Assembly (NCBI RefSeq): GCF_905207245.1
Contig: NZ_CAJLKP010000040.1
Span: forward strand, 1 to 53,227
Length of the DNA: 53,227 nt
Source of the DNA: an uncultured Bacteroides sp.
GTDB taxonomy: Bacteria; Bacteroidota; Bacteroidia; Bacteroidales; Bacteroidaceae
Direction: 5' to 3'
Shown: piece by piece, positions 34,961 to 43,901 of the stretch
Layout of the letters: every line of letters starts with the position of its first letter
How positions within the stretch are numbered: the stretch's first letter is position 1
The notes under the pieces: model-generated
Told to the model about the DNA's origin: nothing
Databases searched by the model: none
The model's input: the letters and a program-made list of their open reading frames with translations, nothing else
Translations under genes and position numbers: made by a program

Positions 34961-37894
34961 TTATTTCACAAACAATACAGAAGCCGGTACAGGTGCCAAC
35001 TCCTTTGCAGAAGGAAGCTTCCAGGCCCAACTCAGATGTTCACCTTCATAGTCCTCAAAATAATAAAGCATATAGGGATGAAATCCTTTCTTCAAGGCAA
35101 TAAATCCCGTAGCAGGAATAGCAGCATGAGAACCATCATTGTTCACTACCAATTCATGGTCGATATATAAAACACTGCCATCGTCCGAGCGCGTCTGGAA
35201 GGTATAAACCCCATCTTCAGGAACGTTTATCAGACCAGAGAATATATAACCGAAATGGTCTTCTTGCCGGGCTCCTTTTATGGAAGGTTCCGGCATGATG
35301 CCTGATTCCACTAATGGAGTTTTTTCCATATCCGCCACTTTCTGGTAAGTGCCCTCAAAATATTTATAGGATGTACCATTTTGAACAGGATTCACCGGAA
35401 GCGATGCTTTCAATTCAGCTTTAGTGGCCCAAATGGATAAGGTGCTACTCGGTTGGAAGCCTCCTTTGAATCCTTTTGCCTTTATCTGCGTGGTCTTATC
35501 CAGTTCGAAGGGTTTTTCATAAAGCGGAGACAATTCTGTAGGTTCACTTCCATCCAGCGTATATCTGATTTCTGCATCATTCGTCGCTGTAGCCAGAGCA
35601 ATGGTTACCGTACCCATAAACAAGTTCAGATCTTTGTCAACGTAAGGAATGGAAACCACATTCTCCTTAGTATAAGAGTAAGGAGAAGCTTCCTCGGAAA
35701 TCCCTCTTATCTTGTCCGGTTTATCAGATAAGGTAAAGCGTAATTCACCGCCTCCCATTAGTTGAGAGTAAGTGATATAATTAGTATCTATCGGTTCTCC
35801 GTTCAGTTCAACTTTGCTTATATATACATTCTTCTTCGGATTGTTGGCAAGAATGGTCAGTGTCTTCCCATTGGCTAACTTCACGACTGCTTTCTCAAAC
35901 AAAGGACTGGTCAATGCAAATTCATTGCTTCCGGGACATACAGAATAGATTCCCAGACTTGATAATATATACCATGCAGACATCTGCCCACAATCTTCGT
36001 TGCCAATAATACCCTCCGGAGTAGGGTGATACATTTCATGAAGCAAGCGGCGCGTCATTTCCTGTGTTTTCCAAGGTTGTCCCACATAATCATACAGATA
36101 AGCGATGTGGTGGCTCGGCTCGTTACCATGTACATATTGTCCTATCAGGCCGGTAATATCAACGAGATCACCATCCACTTTCGATTCTACCGTAAAGATA
36201 GAGTCGAGCGCAACAGTAAATTCTTTTTTTCCGCCAAACAGTTGCGCCATTCCGTTCACATCGTGAGGCACAAAGAAGCGGTACTGCCAGGCAGAGGCTT
36301 CCGTATAGGCACGTCCTACCTCGGAAGGATTGAAGGGAGTTTCCCAGTTGCCATCCATCCGCTTACCTCGGAAGAACCTTGTAGAGCCATCAAATACATT
36401 GATATAGTTCTGGGAGCGTTCGATGTATTTTTGATATACCTCTTCTTTTCCCATCGCCTGAGCCATACGTGCAATGCACCAATCATCGTAAGCAAACTCT
36501 AATAAGCAGGAGATAGATTCTTTTTTGATATTCGAAGGAATAAAGCCATACTGAATATAATAGTCTGCTCCTTTTTTATTCTTTTCGGATGAAACAACCA
36601 TAGCATCCAATGCTTTTTCCGCATCGAACCCTCTGATTCCTTTCAAATAGGCATCAGCTATGACAGAAACCGAATGATATCCAATCATAGTCCCTGTCTC
36701 GCTGGCTGAAAGCGGCCAGATAGGAAGTTCGCCCGAAGCATCATAAATATTCAGGTAGGAGTTAACCATATTGTTTACCAATGTAGTGTCAATCAGCGTC
36801 ATCAAAGGATTCCATGCACGGAAAGTATCCCAAAGGGAGAAAGTGGAATACTGCTTTTCGCCTTTAGGCAACTGCTTTATCTGCATGTCATGGCGGCGAT
36901 ACTCACCATTGACATCGCTCACAACATTGGGCACCACCATAGCATGATACATGGCTGTATAAAAATCTGCCAAATCATCAGCATCTCCTCCTTCAATCGT
37001 GATGGCAGATAGCACTTGTTCCCAAGCAAGCCGGGCAGCAGCATGCACTGCATCAAAATTGAAGTCTTTCACTTCAGATTCCAGATTCATGCGTGCATTT
37101 TCCTCACTTACCAGTGATAATCCCACTTTGGCTACAACAGGTTCCCCATCACTACTATCGAAAGCAAGAACAGCCTGCAAGTCGGTGCCAAACAATCTTG
37201 TTCCGGCAGGCATTATCTTCTTATCCTTTACAAAATCAACAGACTTGAAAGATTTAGAGAATTGGGCTACAAAATAGACATATTGATTGTCCGTCCATCC
37301 CCTGGTTCTTCGCATACCTGCAATTTCATTGGCAGACGTCTGCTCCAAGGAAGCTTCGTAAATATATTCATTGTCAAGCAAGTGAGCCAAATCGATGATG
37401 ACAGACGCCTCTTTACCAGAAGGATATGTATAGCAATGCATACCGACATGTGTGGTTGCAGTCAGTTCTACTTTTATGCCTTCTTCTTTTAAAACCACCG
37501 AATAATATCCCACCGATGCCTTCTCGTCTTTATGAGAAAAAACAGCAGGCTGGTAGATACACTTCTCTGCAGCCAAATCTGCCTCTTGAATTGTTGGACG
37601 GAACAAAACATCCCCCAAATCAATACATCCGGTTCCACTCAGATGTGTATGCGAAAAACCATTCAGGGTTGTATCGTCATAGTGATACCCTGAACAAGCA
37701 TCCCAATTTCCGGAACGGGTATCAGGACTCAGTTGCACTGCACCAAAAGGAACAGTTGCTCCCGGATAGGTATGACCGTGAAAGCCGGTACCTATAAAGG
37801 GATTTACATAATCAACGGGGGATTGCTCACCGGAACTACAAGACCAGCAAGCAAGGAGGGCAATAACTGCGTATGTCAAATTTCTTAATTTCAT
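34961..37894 (-). CDS. GH92 alpha-mannosidase with C-terminal PA14 domain, lipoprotein
   Basis: A 977-residue lipoprotein (ALLACWSC). The GH92 N-terminal sandwich (VNPFIGTGFHGHTYPG) and catalytic domain run to about residue 750. VHGNEPSHHIAYLYDY near 592 carries the general-acid Glu, and GNEDCGQMSAWYILSSLG near 635 carries the base Asp. GH92 enzymes are Ca-dependent inverting exo-alpha-mannosidases, mostly alpha-1,2. A chitobiase-like Ig domain (about 755-825) and a PA14 domain (about 840-970) follow, the latter near-duplicated in the metallophosphoesterase. It is the first enzyme after SusD. Confidence 0.94.
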   Translation of the reverse strand: MKLRNLTYAVIALLACWSCSSGEQSPVDYVNPFIGTGFHGHTYPGATVPFGAVQLSPDTRSGNWDACSGYHYDDTTLNGFSHTHLSGTGCIDLGDVLFRPTIQEADLAAEKCIYQPAVFSHKDEKASVGYYSVVLKEEGIKVELTATTHVGMHCYTYPSGKEASVIIDLAHLLDNEYIYEASLEQTSANEIAGMRRTRGWTDNQYVYFVAQFSKSFKSVDFVKDKKIMPAGTRLFGTDLQAVLAFDSSDGEPVVAKVGLSLVSEENARMNLESEVKDFNFDAVHAAARLAWEQVLSAITIEGGDADDLADFYTAMYHAMVVPNVVSDVNGEYRRHDMQIKQLPKGEKQYSTFSLWDTFRAWNPLMTLIDTTLVNNMVNSYLNIYDASGELPIWPLSASETGTMIGYHSVSVIADAYLKGIRGFDAEKALDAMVVSSEKNKKGADYYIQYGFIPSNIKKESISCLLEFAYDDWCIARMAQAMGKEEVYQKYIERSQNYINVFDGSTRFFRGKRMDGNWETPFNPSEVGRAYTEASAWQYRFFVPHDVNGMAQLFGGKKEFTVALDSIFTVESKVDGDLVDITGLIGQYVHGNEPSHHIAYLYDYVGQPWKTQEMTRRLLHEMYHPTPEGIIGNEDCGQMSAWYILSSLGIYSVCPGSNEFALTSPLFEKAVVKLANGKTLTILANNPKKNVYISKVELNGEPIDTNYITYSQLMGGGELRFTLSDKPDKIRGISEEASPYSYTKENVVSIPYVDKDLNLFMGTVTIALATATNDAEIRYTLDGSEPTELSPLYEKPFELDKTTQIKAKGFKGGFQPSSTLSIWATKAELKASLPVNPVQNGTSYKYFEGTYQKVADMEKTPLVESGIMPEPSIKGARQEDHFGYIFSGLINVPEDGVYTFQTRSDDGSVLYIDHELVVNNDGSHAAIPATGFIALKKGFHPYMLYYFEDYEGEHLSWAWKLPSAKELAPVPASVLFVK

Positions 37895-37958
37895 CGGGCT
37901 ACATTAAAAATATGATTCTGTTAATAATCTTTGCTCCGGAAAGCAAAAAGAAGAAAAT

Positions 37959-37998
37959 TCTGCAAGGATCGATACGGGAAAATACCAACCCTTGCAGA
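37959..37998 (-). terminator. Intra-operon attenuator-like hairpin between susD and GH92
   Basis: On the minus strand a perfect 9-bp stem (TCTGCAAGG with CCTTGCAGA, 22-nt loop) is followed by ATTTTCTTCTTTTT, a typical U-rich tail. It lies in the 157-bp gap after susD, the only long gap within the operon. A partial terminator here would make SusCD more abundant than the enzymes. Confidence 0.55.
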
Positions 37999-38051
37999 TT
38001 AGACCAATGGCAATGAGGTCTATTCTATAAATTTATTCTTCAGAACGAAGA

Positions 38052-39686
38052 TTAATTATAACCGGCATTTTGCTTCAACTTACCATTCGATTTGGTAATC
38101 TGTTCCGACGGATAAGGGAATACCAGCATATAATCCGCATACGTACCCTTTTTCAAATAATCAGCATAAGGTTCAATCGTAAATTCCGATTCCGGATTAG
38201 AACGGTCGGTATACTTACGGATGCGTGGATGTGCATTCAATTCCTGAGCTGCCAGATTTTTTATCTCAGTATTTGAGGAACGATGCCAACGTTTCAGGTC
38301 AAACAAGTGATCGGTATATTCAAAAGCCAATTCACAACGACGTTCGTGATACAAATCCGCCATGGTTACTGTACCTGTCAGTTCTTCCAAATTAGAACGT
38401 CTGCGGATACGGTTCAAATCTTCTTTTGCTTTGTCAGCCTGATTGGTCATCAGATAGGCTTCAGCACGGAATAACAACATTTCTGCAAAACGAATCAACG
38501 GGAAGTTCACACGACCTGTCGGCCAGTTGCCGTTTGTATTTACATATCCCTGAGTGTCAGCATCCTTATGCTTAAACGGGTCCATATACTTGTTAATCTG
38601 GAAACCTACATCCAGATTCGTATCAGAATAGAACTTACGTTTTTCACCAAAGAACTGGAATTCCTGATTATATTCCAAGATAGAGCGTACCAGACGATCG
38701 TTACCTGCACCATCTTTTCTCATTTCTTCATAAATATCATAAGATGGCTTAATTTGTCCCCAGCCATTATATACACCCCAGCCTTTATCTTCCAGAATAA
38801 CACCTATGAACTCGACACCACCACCTGTAGAACCACCATTACCGGGAATAGACCAGATATATTCTTTATTCCAGAAATCCTTAAAATCAGAAGAGAACAC
38901 TTCGTCAAAAGTAGGAGCCAAATCACGTCCATAATCACTTTCCAGGGAATTGACCATAGAAATCACATTGTTCCATTGCGTTTCGTCCCACATAGCCCAG
39001 TAAGCATATACTTTAGCTTTATAGGCCACGGCAGCCGCTTTGTGCGGACGTCCTTTGTCTTCATCCGTATATTCTTCAAACTTTGGCAAATATGAGATGG
39101 CTTTATCCATATCTTCTATAATATACTTATAGTTATCTATTACAGATGCCTGCTGCGGAGGAATAGAGTTATCATAGTCTCCTTCAAAATCTTCATAACG
39201 CACAAAAGGAACTCCCAGCTCTTTTGTACCATAACGATAGGCAATCCAGAAATGAGCCATACCACGCATAAAGTAGGCTTCACCTAAGCTCCGGTGTTCT
39301 ACCGCAGTAAGTGTAGTCACTTTCTCTTTGGCAAGCAACTGCTTGATAATCCAATTAGAGCGAGCCATATTCTGGTAAAACAAATCATATCCTCCGAGTA
39401 TGGGACTTTCATCACCGGTATAATCCAAAGTAGCCAAACTGTTGAAACCGCGTGTTTTTGCCCATACAATATCACAAGCAGCACCTTGTTCCCAGAACAA
39501 CTCACGTCCAAAACCTTTTTCCTGATGAATGGGCGCATAAAGTCCGTCAATGGCATCAATCGCCTGTCCATCATTCACAAAATAAGTTGTAGTGGTAGGC
39601 TTACCTTCAGGCTGCACATCTAAAAAATCTCCGCAAGAGCAGAAGACCAATGCTGATAAAGCTAATATTGGTATATATTTTTTCAT
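38052..39686 (-). CDS. SusD/RagB-family glycan-binding lipoprotein
   Basis: About 544 residues from the ATG at 39686, preceded by a GAGG ribosome-binding-like sequence; the frame also opens at a TTG three codons upstream. It has lipoprotein signal ILALSALVFCSC and a TPR-rich SusD fold, with the family start CGDFLDVQPEGKP and the C-terminal RRCELAFEYTDHLFDLKRWH. It sits on the outer face of the outer membrane as the lid of the SusC transporter. It follows susC by about 15 bp. Confidence 0.96.
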   Translation of the reverse strand: MKKYIPILALSALVFCSCGDFLDVQPEGKPTTTTYFVNDGQAIDAIDGLYAPIHQEKGFGRELFWEQGAACDIVWAKTRGFNSLATLDYTGDESPILGGYDLFYQNMARSNWIIKQLLAKEKVTTLTAVEHRSLGEAYFMRGMAHFWIAYRYGTKELGVPFVRYEDFEGDYDNSIPPQQASVIDNYKYIIEDMDKAISYLPKFEEYTDEDKGRPHKAAAVAYKAKVYAYWAMWDETQWNNVISMVNSLESDYGRDLAPTFDEVFSSDFKDFWNKEYIWSIPGNGGSTGGGVEFIGVILEDKGWGVYNGWGQIKPSYDIYEEMRKDGAGNDRLVRSILEYNQEFQFFGEKRKFYSDTNLDVGFQINKYMDPFKHKDADTQGYVNTNGNWPTGRVNFPLIRFAEMLLFRAEAYLMTNQADKAKEDLNRIRRRSNLEELTGTVTMADLYHERRCELAFEYTDHLFDLKRWHRSSNTEIKNLAAQELNAHPRIRKYTDRSNPESEFTIEPYADYLKKGTYADYMLVFPYPSEQITKSNGKLKQNAGYN

Positions 39687-39701
39687 AATCCTCAATTTTA
39701 A

Positions 39702-42700
39702 TTAATAAGTTAATTTCACACCAAAAGAGAATACTCTGGACACAGGGTACTTCAGCGCATCCCATCCACCACATTCAGGGTCCATACCTGAATAATTAGT
39801 AATCGTAAAGAGATTTTCACCGCTAAAGTAAACAGACATACGGCTACTGCGTTCACTTAAATGAGACCACTTTTGAAGCACGTCTGTCAAATCATAAGAG
39901 ATGGTCAGATTTTTGAGGCGCAAATATGAAGCGTCTTCCAGATACCAATCGGAAGCTGTTGTGAAGTTAGAGTTCGGATCGTTAGCGGAGAGTCTGGGGA
40001 TATTCGAAGAGGTATTGGTAGGACTCCATGCATTCAAAATTTCTTTTGAACGGTTGAAGTTACCATCTGCGTCACTTAAAAGCATATTTTTACCTGCATA
40101 GAATACCTGAGCACCTCCTACTCCCTGGAACATAGCACTAACGGATAACTTCTTATAGGTAGCACCCAGTGTGAAAGCATATGTCGTCTTTGGAGTAGAA
40201 TTACCGCAATACTGACGGTCTTTATCGTCAATCTTACCATCATTGTTATAGTCAACAAACTTCAAGTCACCGGCAACAGCATTCGGCTGAATACGTTTTC
40301 CATCTTTCACATATGCAGCAGCTTCCTCATCACTTTGGAAAATACCGTCTGTCCTAATCAAATAGTAAGACCCTAACGGTTTACCTTCTGCAGTCTGGCG
40401 AGTATAAGGAATATTACGGAATTTAGAATCACTGTCAGTCCATACACCGGGGCTACCATCAGCATTCTTCACGCCTATATCAGAAACCCAGTTTTTCAGA
40501 TAGGAGAAGTTACCGGATATGAAATAAGAGAAATTCTTATTGATATGATCGTTCCAACTGGCTGTCACTTCAAAACCACGGTTACGAACTTCACCTTGGT
40601 TAATCAACATCGGATCCAATCCGATAGAACTCGGCCAGTCCATGGTCTGTTTCTGAATCAAGTTAAAGGTACGCTTGTCGAAGTAGTCGAACGACAGAGA
40701 CAAACGATTCTTGAACATTTCAACATCCAAACCTAAATCATACTGCTCAGAAGTTTCCCATGTCAGGTCTTTGTTCATTGCAGTAGAGTTATATACGAAA
40801 TTGTTCCAAGTCGTATTATTAACCACACCATATTGAGCTTGTTCCTGCCAGTATGATGTTCCCAGCAAAAGTGATTTGTAACTATAACTGATAGAGCCGA
40901 GATTACCTACACGTCCCCAGGAAGCACGCAACTTCAACAAACTGAGCAGGTTGCTCTTCTTAAAGAACTTTTCGTTAGAAATCTTCCATGCCACAGTAGC
41001 TGCCGGAAAATCTCCAAAATTATTATCCTTTGGCAAGCGTCCGGCATAATCACGACGCCAGGATGCCGTCACAAAATAGCGGTCATCGTAAGAATAGGCA
41101 AGACGAGCCACCAATGAAACATTGGCATCAGGACCTGTCATATAATCGGTGGCCGAAGTAGAACCTGCATAAGCCAGATATTGTAAGTACGGAGTTTCAT
41201 CTGCAAAATTCTTACCATTTACTTCCAAACCGCGTACATTATAATGATCGGCTGTAGTAGATAACAAGGCGCCGACTGTATGCTTCCCAAAACTATTATC
41301 ATAAGTCAAAGTATTCTCTGTCTTCCAAGCATCAGAACGATAATTGGTCACATCCAGGCTATTCGAGTTATTTGGCTTGCCCGGTTCATCCTGAATGGGA
41401 CGGAAGTTCTTATAGTTGTTACTCTTCAGATTGTACGTAAAGCGACTGGTAAATTTCAGACCGGGCACCACATTGGCTATTTGCAGACTGGTAGTGCTCC
41501 ATACATCACTGGTTCTGTTGAAACGATTTTCCGCCTCCAGCAAACGTACCGGATTGACAGCATCACCGTGCGCACCCGCAAAATTGCTTCCATACTTCGC
41601 AATGTAAGCCGGATCTTCGGTAGTAGTACCTCCCCACGTGCCATCCAACGGATTATAAACAGTGGCACTGGCTGGCATGTAGATAGCTGAAAGAACAGGA
41701 CCTGTATAGGCGTCATTCGTATCCTTAGAACGACTTTCCGTATTCTTCCATACAAAATCTTCGCTAATGCTCACCCATTTGTTCAGTTCGAACTTGCCAT
41801 TGTATCGGATGGAGTAGTTCTTATTATAAGTATTAATCAATACCCCCTCATCGTTATCATAAGAGAAAGACAAACGACTGGAATAATTGTCGGTACCTAC
41901 ATTCAGCGCAATGTTGTGACGCTGATAGAAAGCTGTACGGAAAATCTCGTCCATCCAGTTGGTACGGGTAGTGGCAATCCACGGATTCTTTTCTACATTC
42001 CAACCATCGGGAAGAGCTATGCCAGCATTAGCATAAGAGATTCTGCGCATTTCCAACTCTCCTTCCGCATTCAGCGGTTCCGGCAGATTTGTAGCCTGAC
42101 GGATGCCGTAAGTACCCTCATAGCTAAGTGTAGGCGCACCTGCTTTAGCCTTCTTGGTAGTGACCAGAATAACACCGCCTGCACCCGACTGTGCACCATA
42201 AATAGCAGCCGAAGCAGCATCTTTCAGCACTACGATAGACTCGATGTCACTCATAGATGCAATGGGAGCACCCGGCACGCCATCCACCACCCAGAGTACA
42301 TTATCACCATTCTGCGAACCTTGTCCGCGAATCACAATAGAGGGAGTGGAAGTAGGGTCACCGCCATCGGCCTGAACCGTGACACCCGCCAACTGACCTT
42401 GCAACATACTTTCCGTAGAGCTGACCGGACGAGCCGTCAGTTCATCCGTGTTATTCAGCACCCCTACAGCAGCCGACAAGTCTTGCTTGCGGGCATTTGC
42501 ACCATATCCCAGCACAACCACTTCTTCCAGAAGTTCCGTATCTTCTTTCAGAATAACCATCATAGGCTTGCCCGTAACCGGAATTTCCTGAGTGGTGTAG
42601 CCGATAAAACTGATAACCAGTATATCCCCTTTAGTCCCCGACAACGAAAATTCACCATTAGGATTCGTTATAACTCCCGTAGAAGTTCCTTTTATCAAAA

Positions 42701-42845
42701 CATTGGCACCAATCACAGGTTCACCCGTTTGGTCTTTCACTGTTCCCGTCACCGAAATCTGTTGTGCGTAAGCACCCACCGACAAGAACAGGCCTAACAA
42801 TAAGGTTAGAATCGTTCGATAGATTCTAAGATTTACTTGTTCCAT
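39702..42845 (-). CDS. SusC/RagA TonB-dependent outer-membrane transporter
   Basis: A 1047-residue outer-membrane beta-barrel that imports oligosaccharides using TonB energy. After a signal (ending GAYAQQ), a carboxypeptidase-regulatory-like domain (VTGTVKDQTGEPVIGANV) spans about 30-100. Then come the TonB box region EEVVVLGYGANARK, a plug domain (about 120-235) and the barrel to the C-terminus (RVFSFGVKLTY). No SusE/F-like surface binding protein follows SusD. The 125-bp leader contains a hairpin at 42888-42910 but no good promoter box, so transcription may run in from the ROK gene. Confidence 0.96.
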   Translation of the reverse strand: MEQVNLRIYRTILTLLLGLFLSVGAYAQQISVTGTVKDQTGEPVIGANVLIKGTSTGVITNPNGEFSLSGTKGDILVISFIGYTTQEIPVTGKPMMVILKEDTELLEEVVVLGYGANARKQDLSAAVGVLNNTDELTARPVSSTESMLQGQLAGVTVQADGGDPTSTPSIVIRGQGSQNGDNVLWVVDGVPGAPIASMSDIESIVVLKDAASAAIYGAQSGAGGVILVTTKKAKAGAPTLSYEGTYGIRQATNLPEPLNAEGELEMRRISYANAGIALPDGWNVEKNPWIATTRTNWMDEIFRTAFYQRHNIALNVGTDNYSSRLSFSYDNDEGVLINTYNKNYSIRYNGKFELNKWVSISEDFVWKNTESRSKDTNDAYTGPVLSAIYMPASATVYNPLDGTWGGTTTEDPAYIAKYGSNFAGAHGDAVNPVRLLEAENRFNRTSDVWSTTSLQIANVVPGLKFTSRFTYNLKSNNYKNFRPIQDEPGKPNNSNSLDVTNYRSDAWKTENTLTYDNSFGKHTVGALLSTTADHYNVRGLEVNGKNFADETPYLQYLAYAGSTSATDYMTGPDANVSLVARLAYSYDDRYFVTASWRRDYAGRLPKDNNFGDFPAATVAWKISNEKFFKKSNLLSLLKLRASWGRVGNLGSISYSYKSLLLGTSYWQEQAQYGVVNNTTWNNFVYNSTAMNKDLTWETSEQYDLGLDVEMFKNRLSLSFDYFDKRTFNLIQKQTMDWPSSIGLDPMLINQGEVRNRGFEVTASWNDHINKNFSYFISGNFSYLKNWVSDIGVKNADGSPGVWTDSDSKFRNIPYTRQTAEGKPLGSYYLIRTDGIFQSDEEAAAYVKDGKRIQPNAVAGDLKFVDYNNDGKIDDKDRQYCGNSTPKTTYAFTLGATYKKLSVSAMFQGVGGAQVFYAGKNMLLSDADGNFNRSKEILNAWSPTNTSSNIPRLSANDPNSNFTTASDWYLEDASYLRLKNLTISYDLTDVLQKWSHLSERSSRMSVYFSGENLFTITNYSGMDPECGGWDALKYPVSRVFSFGVKLTY

Positions 42846-42887
42846 GCATTAAGAAATTAAAGTTAATAATTATAGATAATTTCACGT

Positions 42888-42910
42888 CTGCCTCAAAGGT
42901 TGAAAGGCAG
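42888..42910 (-). promoter_or_regulatory. Hairpin in the susC leader
   Basis: CTGCCT and AGGCAG form a 6-bp stem enclosing a smaller CAA/TTG pairing, about 45 nt before the susC ATG. No U run follows, so it looks like an mRNA leader structure, not a terminator. Confidence 0.35.
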
Positions 42911-42970
42911 GATTACAGCTGTATCATATTTTTTTCTTAAACCTTTTTCTACTAAAATAAGTATCCGATT

Positions 42971-43801
42971 TTACTCCTCAAACAAAGCTGAGGCGCCCAG
43001 TAAACTGGCATCTTTCAGATGTGATGGTATCACCTTCACCTTATTTGATATAACATCATAAGGAAACTCATGCATCGCACCCTTCATGGCTTCTTCGAAG
43101 AGTGAAAAAGCCGACACAATGCCGCCTCCCAAAATAATGGCTTGTGGAGCATAAGTAAAAAGAATTACTTTCATAAGATTACCCAAATGAATACCAAATT
43201 CTTTCCAGATATCCAGCGCAACCTGTTCTCCCAGCTTCGCCTTTTCTGCTATTACTGCACCGGTAGTGTGATGCTGTTCTTTGAAGAAGAAACTACTGCA
43301 ATAATGTTCAAAGTCAGAGTCCAGATAAGGTAATGAGCCTATTTCACCGGCTCCCATATATTCGCCACAATACAAACGATGATTGATAATGACGCCCGCT
43401 CCTATACCCGTTCCAATGGTAACTCCAACCATATTAGCATAAGATTGTCCTGCACCGAACAACTTTTCGCCAAGCGTAAAACAATTGGAATCATTATTAA
43501 TAGCGACCGGTACATTAAACCTATCTTCCAGAATCGTCTTCAAGTAGATTTCTTTCCAGGAAGATATATTAGCCACATTATAGACAATACCTTTTTCCGG
43601 ATCAACAATCGAAGGGACACCTATGCCGATACCCTCTATCCGTTCATTCATTACACTCTCGATTAGTTGAAAAAGTTGTCCGAGTACTGTAGAGGAATCC
43701 GCTTGCGCGAGGCAAGATACCGATGTCTTATTCAAGCATCTGCCGTCTTCAATTTGCGCTATCCGAATGTTAGTTCCTCCGAGATCAATTGCCAGTTTCA
43801 T
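42971..43801 (-). CDS. ROK-family sugar kinase lacking the usual zinc motif
   Basis: A 276-residue cytoplasmic kinase-type ROK protein with no DNA-binding domain. The phosphate-binding DLGGTNIRIAQIEDG opens the protein. VGIGVPSIVDPEKG and the catalytic-Asp region VAINNDSNCFTLGEKLFG (about residues 95-113) are present, as is IILGGGIV. The ROK zinc motif is altered: EIGH becomes EIGS and the CxCGxxGC loop is replaced by FEHYCSSFF. It probably phosphorylates a hexose or hexosamine released by the operon enzymes. Its promoter shares a 40-bp element with the PI-PLC gene. Confidence 0.88.
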   Translation of the reverse strand: MKLAIDLGGTNIRIAQIEDGRCLNKTSVSCLAQADSSTVLGQLFQLIESVMNERIEGIGIGVPSIVDPEKGIVYNVANISSWKEIYLKTILEDRFNVPVAINNDSNCFTLGEKLFGAGQSYANMVGVTIGTGIGAGVIINHRLYCGEYMGAGEIGSLPYLDSDFEHYCSSFFFKEQHHTTGAVIAEKAKLGEQVALDIWKEFGIHLGNLMKVILFTYAPQAIILGGGIVSAFSLFEEAMKGAMHEFPYDVISNKVKVIPSHLKDASLLGASALFEE

Positions 43802-43831
43802 CGTATATAGTTTTTAAGGTTTTAATATCTG

Positions 43832-43839
43832 CAAATGTA
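43832..43839 (-). promoter_or_regulatory. -7 box of the ROK gene
   Basis: TACATTTG on the minus strand, about 30 nt before the ATG. The first TGCG of the upstream operator-like element lies 31 bp from it, the same distance as in the PI-PLC promoter. Confidence 0.6.
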
Positions 43840-43858
43840 AGGCGCTTGATTTTTTTTC

Positions 43859-43898
43859 TTATCCTCAAATGCGCATTTAAGTCTTCATTTTGCGTAAA
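43859..43898. promoter_or_regulatory. Operator-like element upstream of the ROK gene
   Basis: 40 bp, 37 identical to 44957-44996. It has two half-sites, TCAAATGCG and TCATTTTGCG, with TGCG starting at 43870 and 43891, exactly 21 bp apart, as expected for an AraC/XylR-type dimer on one face of the helix. Confidence 0.65.
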
Positions 43899-43901
43899 CA
43901 T

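Noticed and set aside
26017..42845. Ordinary N-glycan or yeast-mannan utilisation locus
   Set aside because: Not excluded, but no GH18/GH85 endo-glycosidase, GH130, beta-mannosidase or GH76 is present, and the co-regulated PI-PLC is unexplained. Kept as the main alternative.
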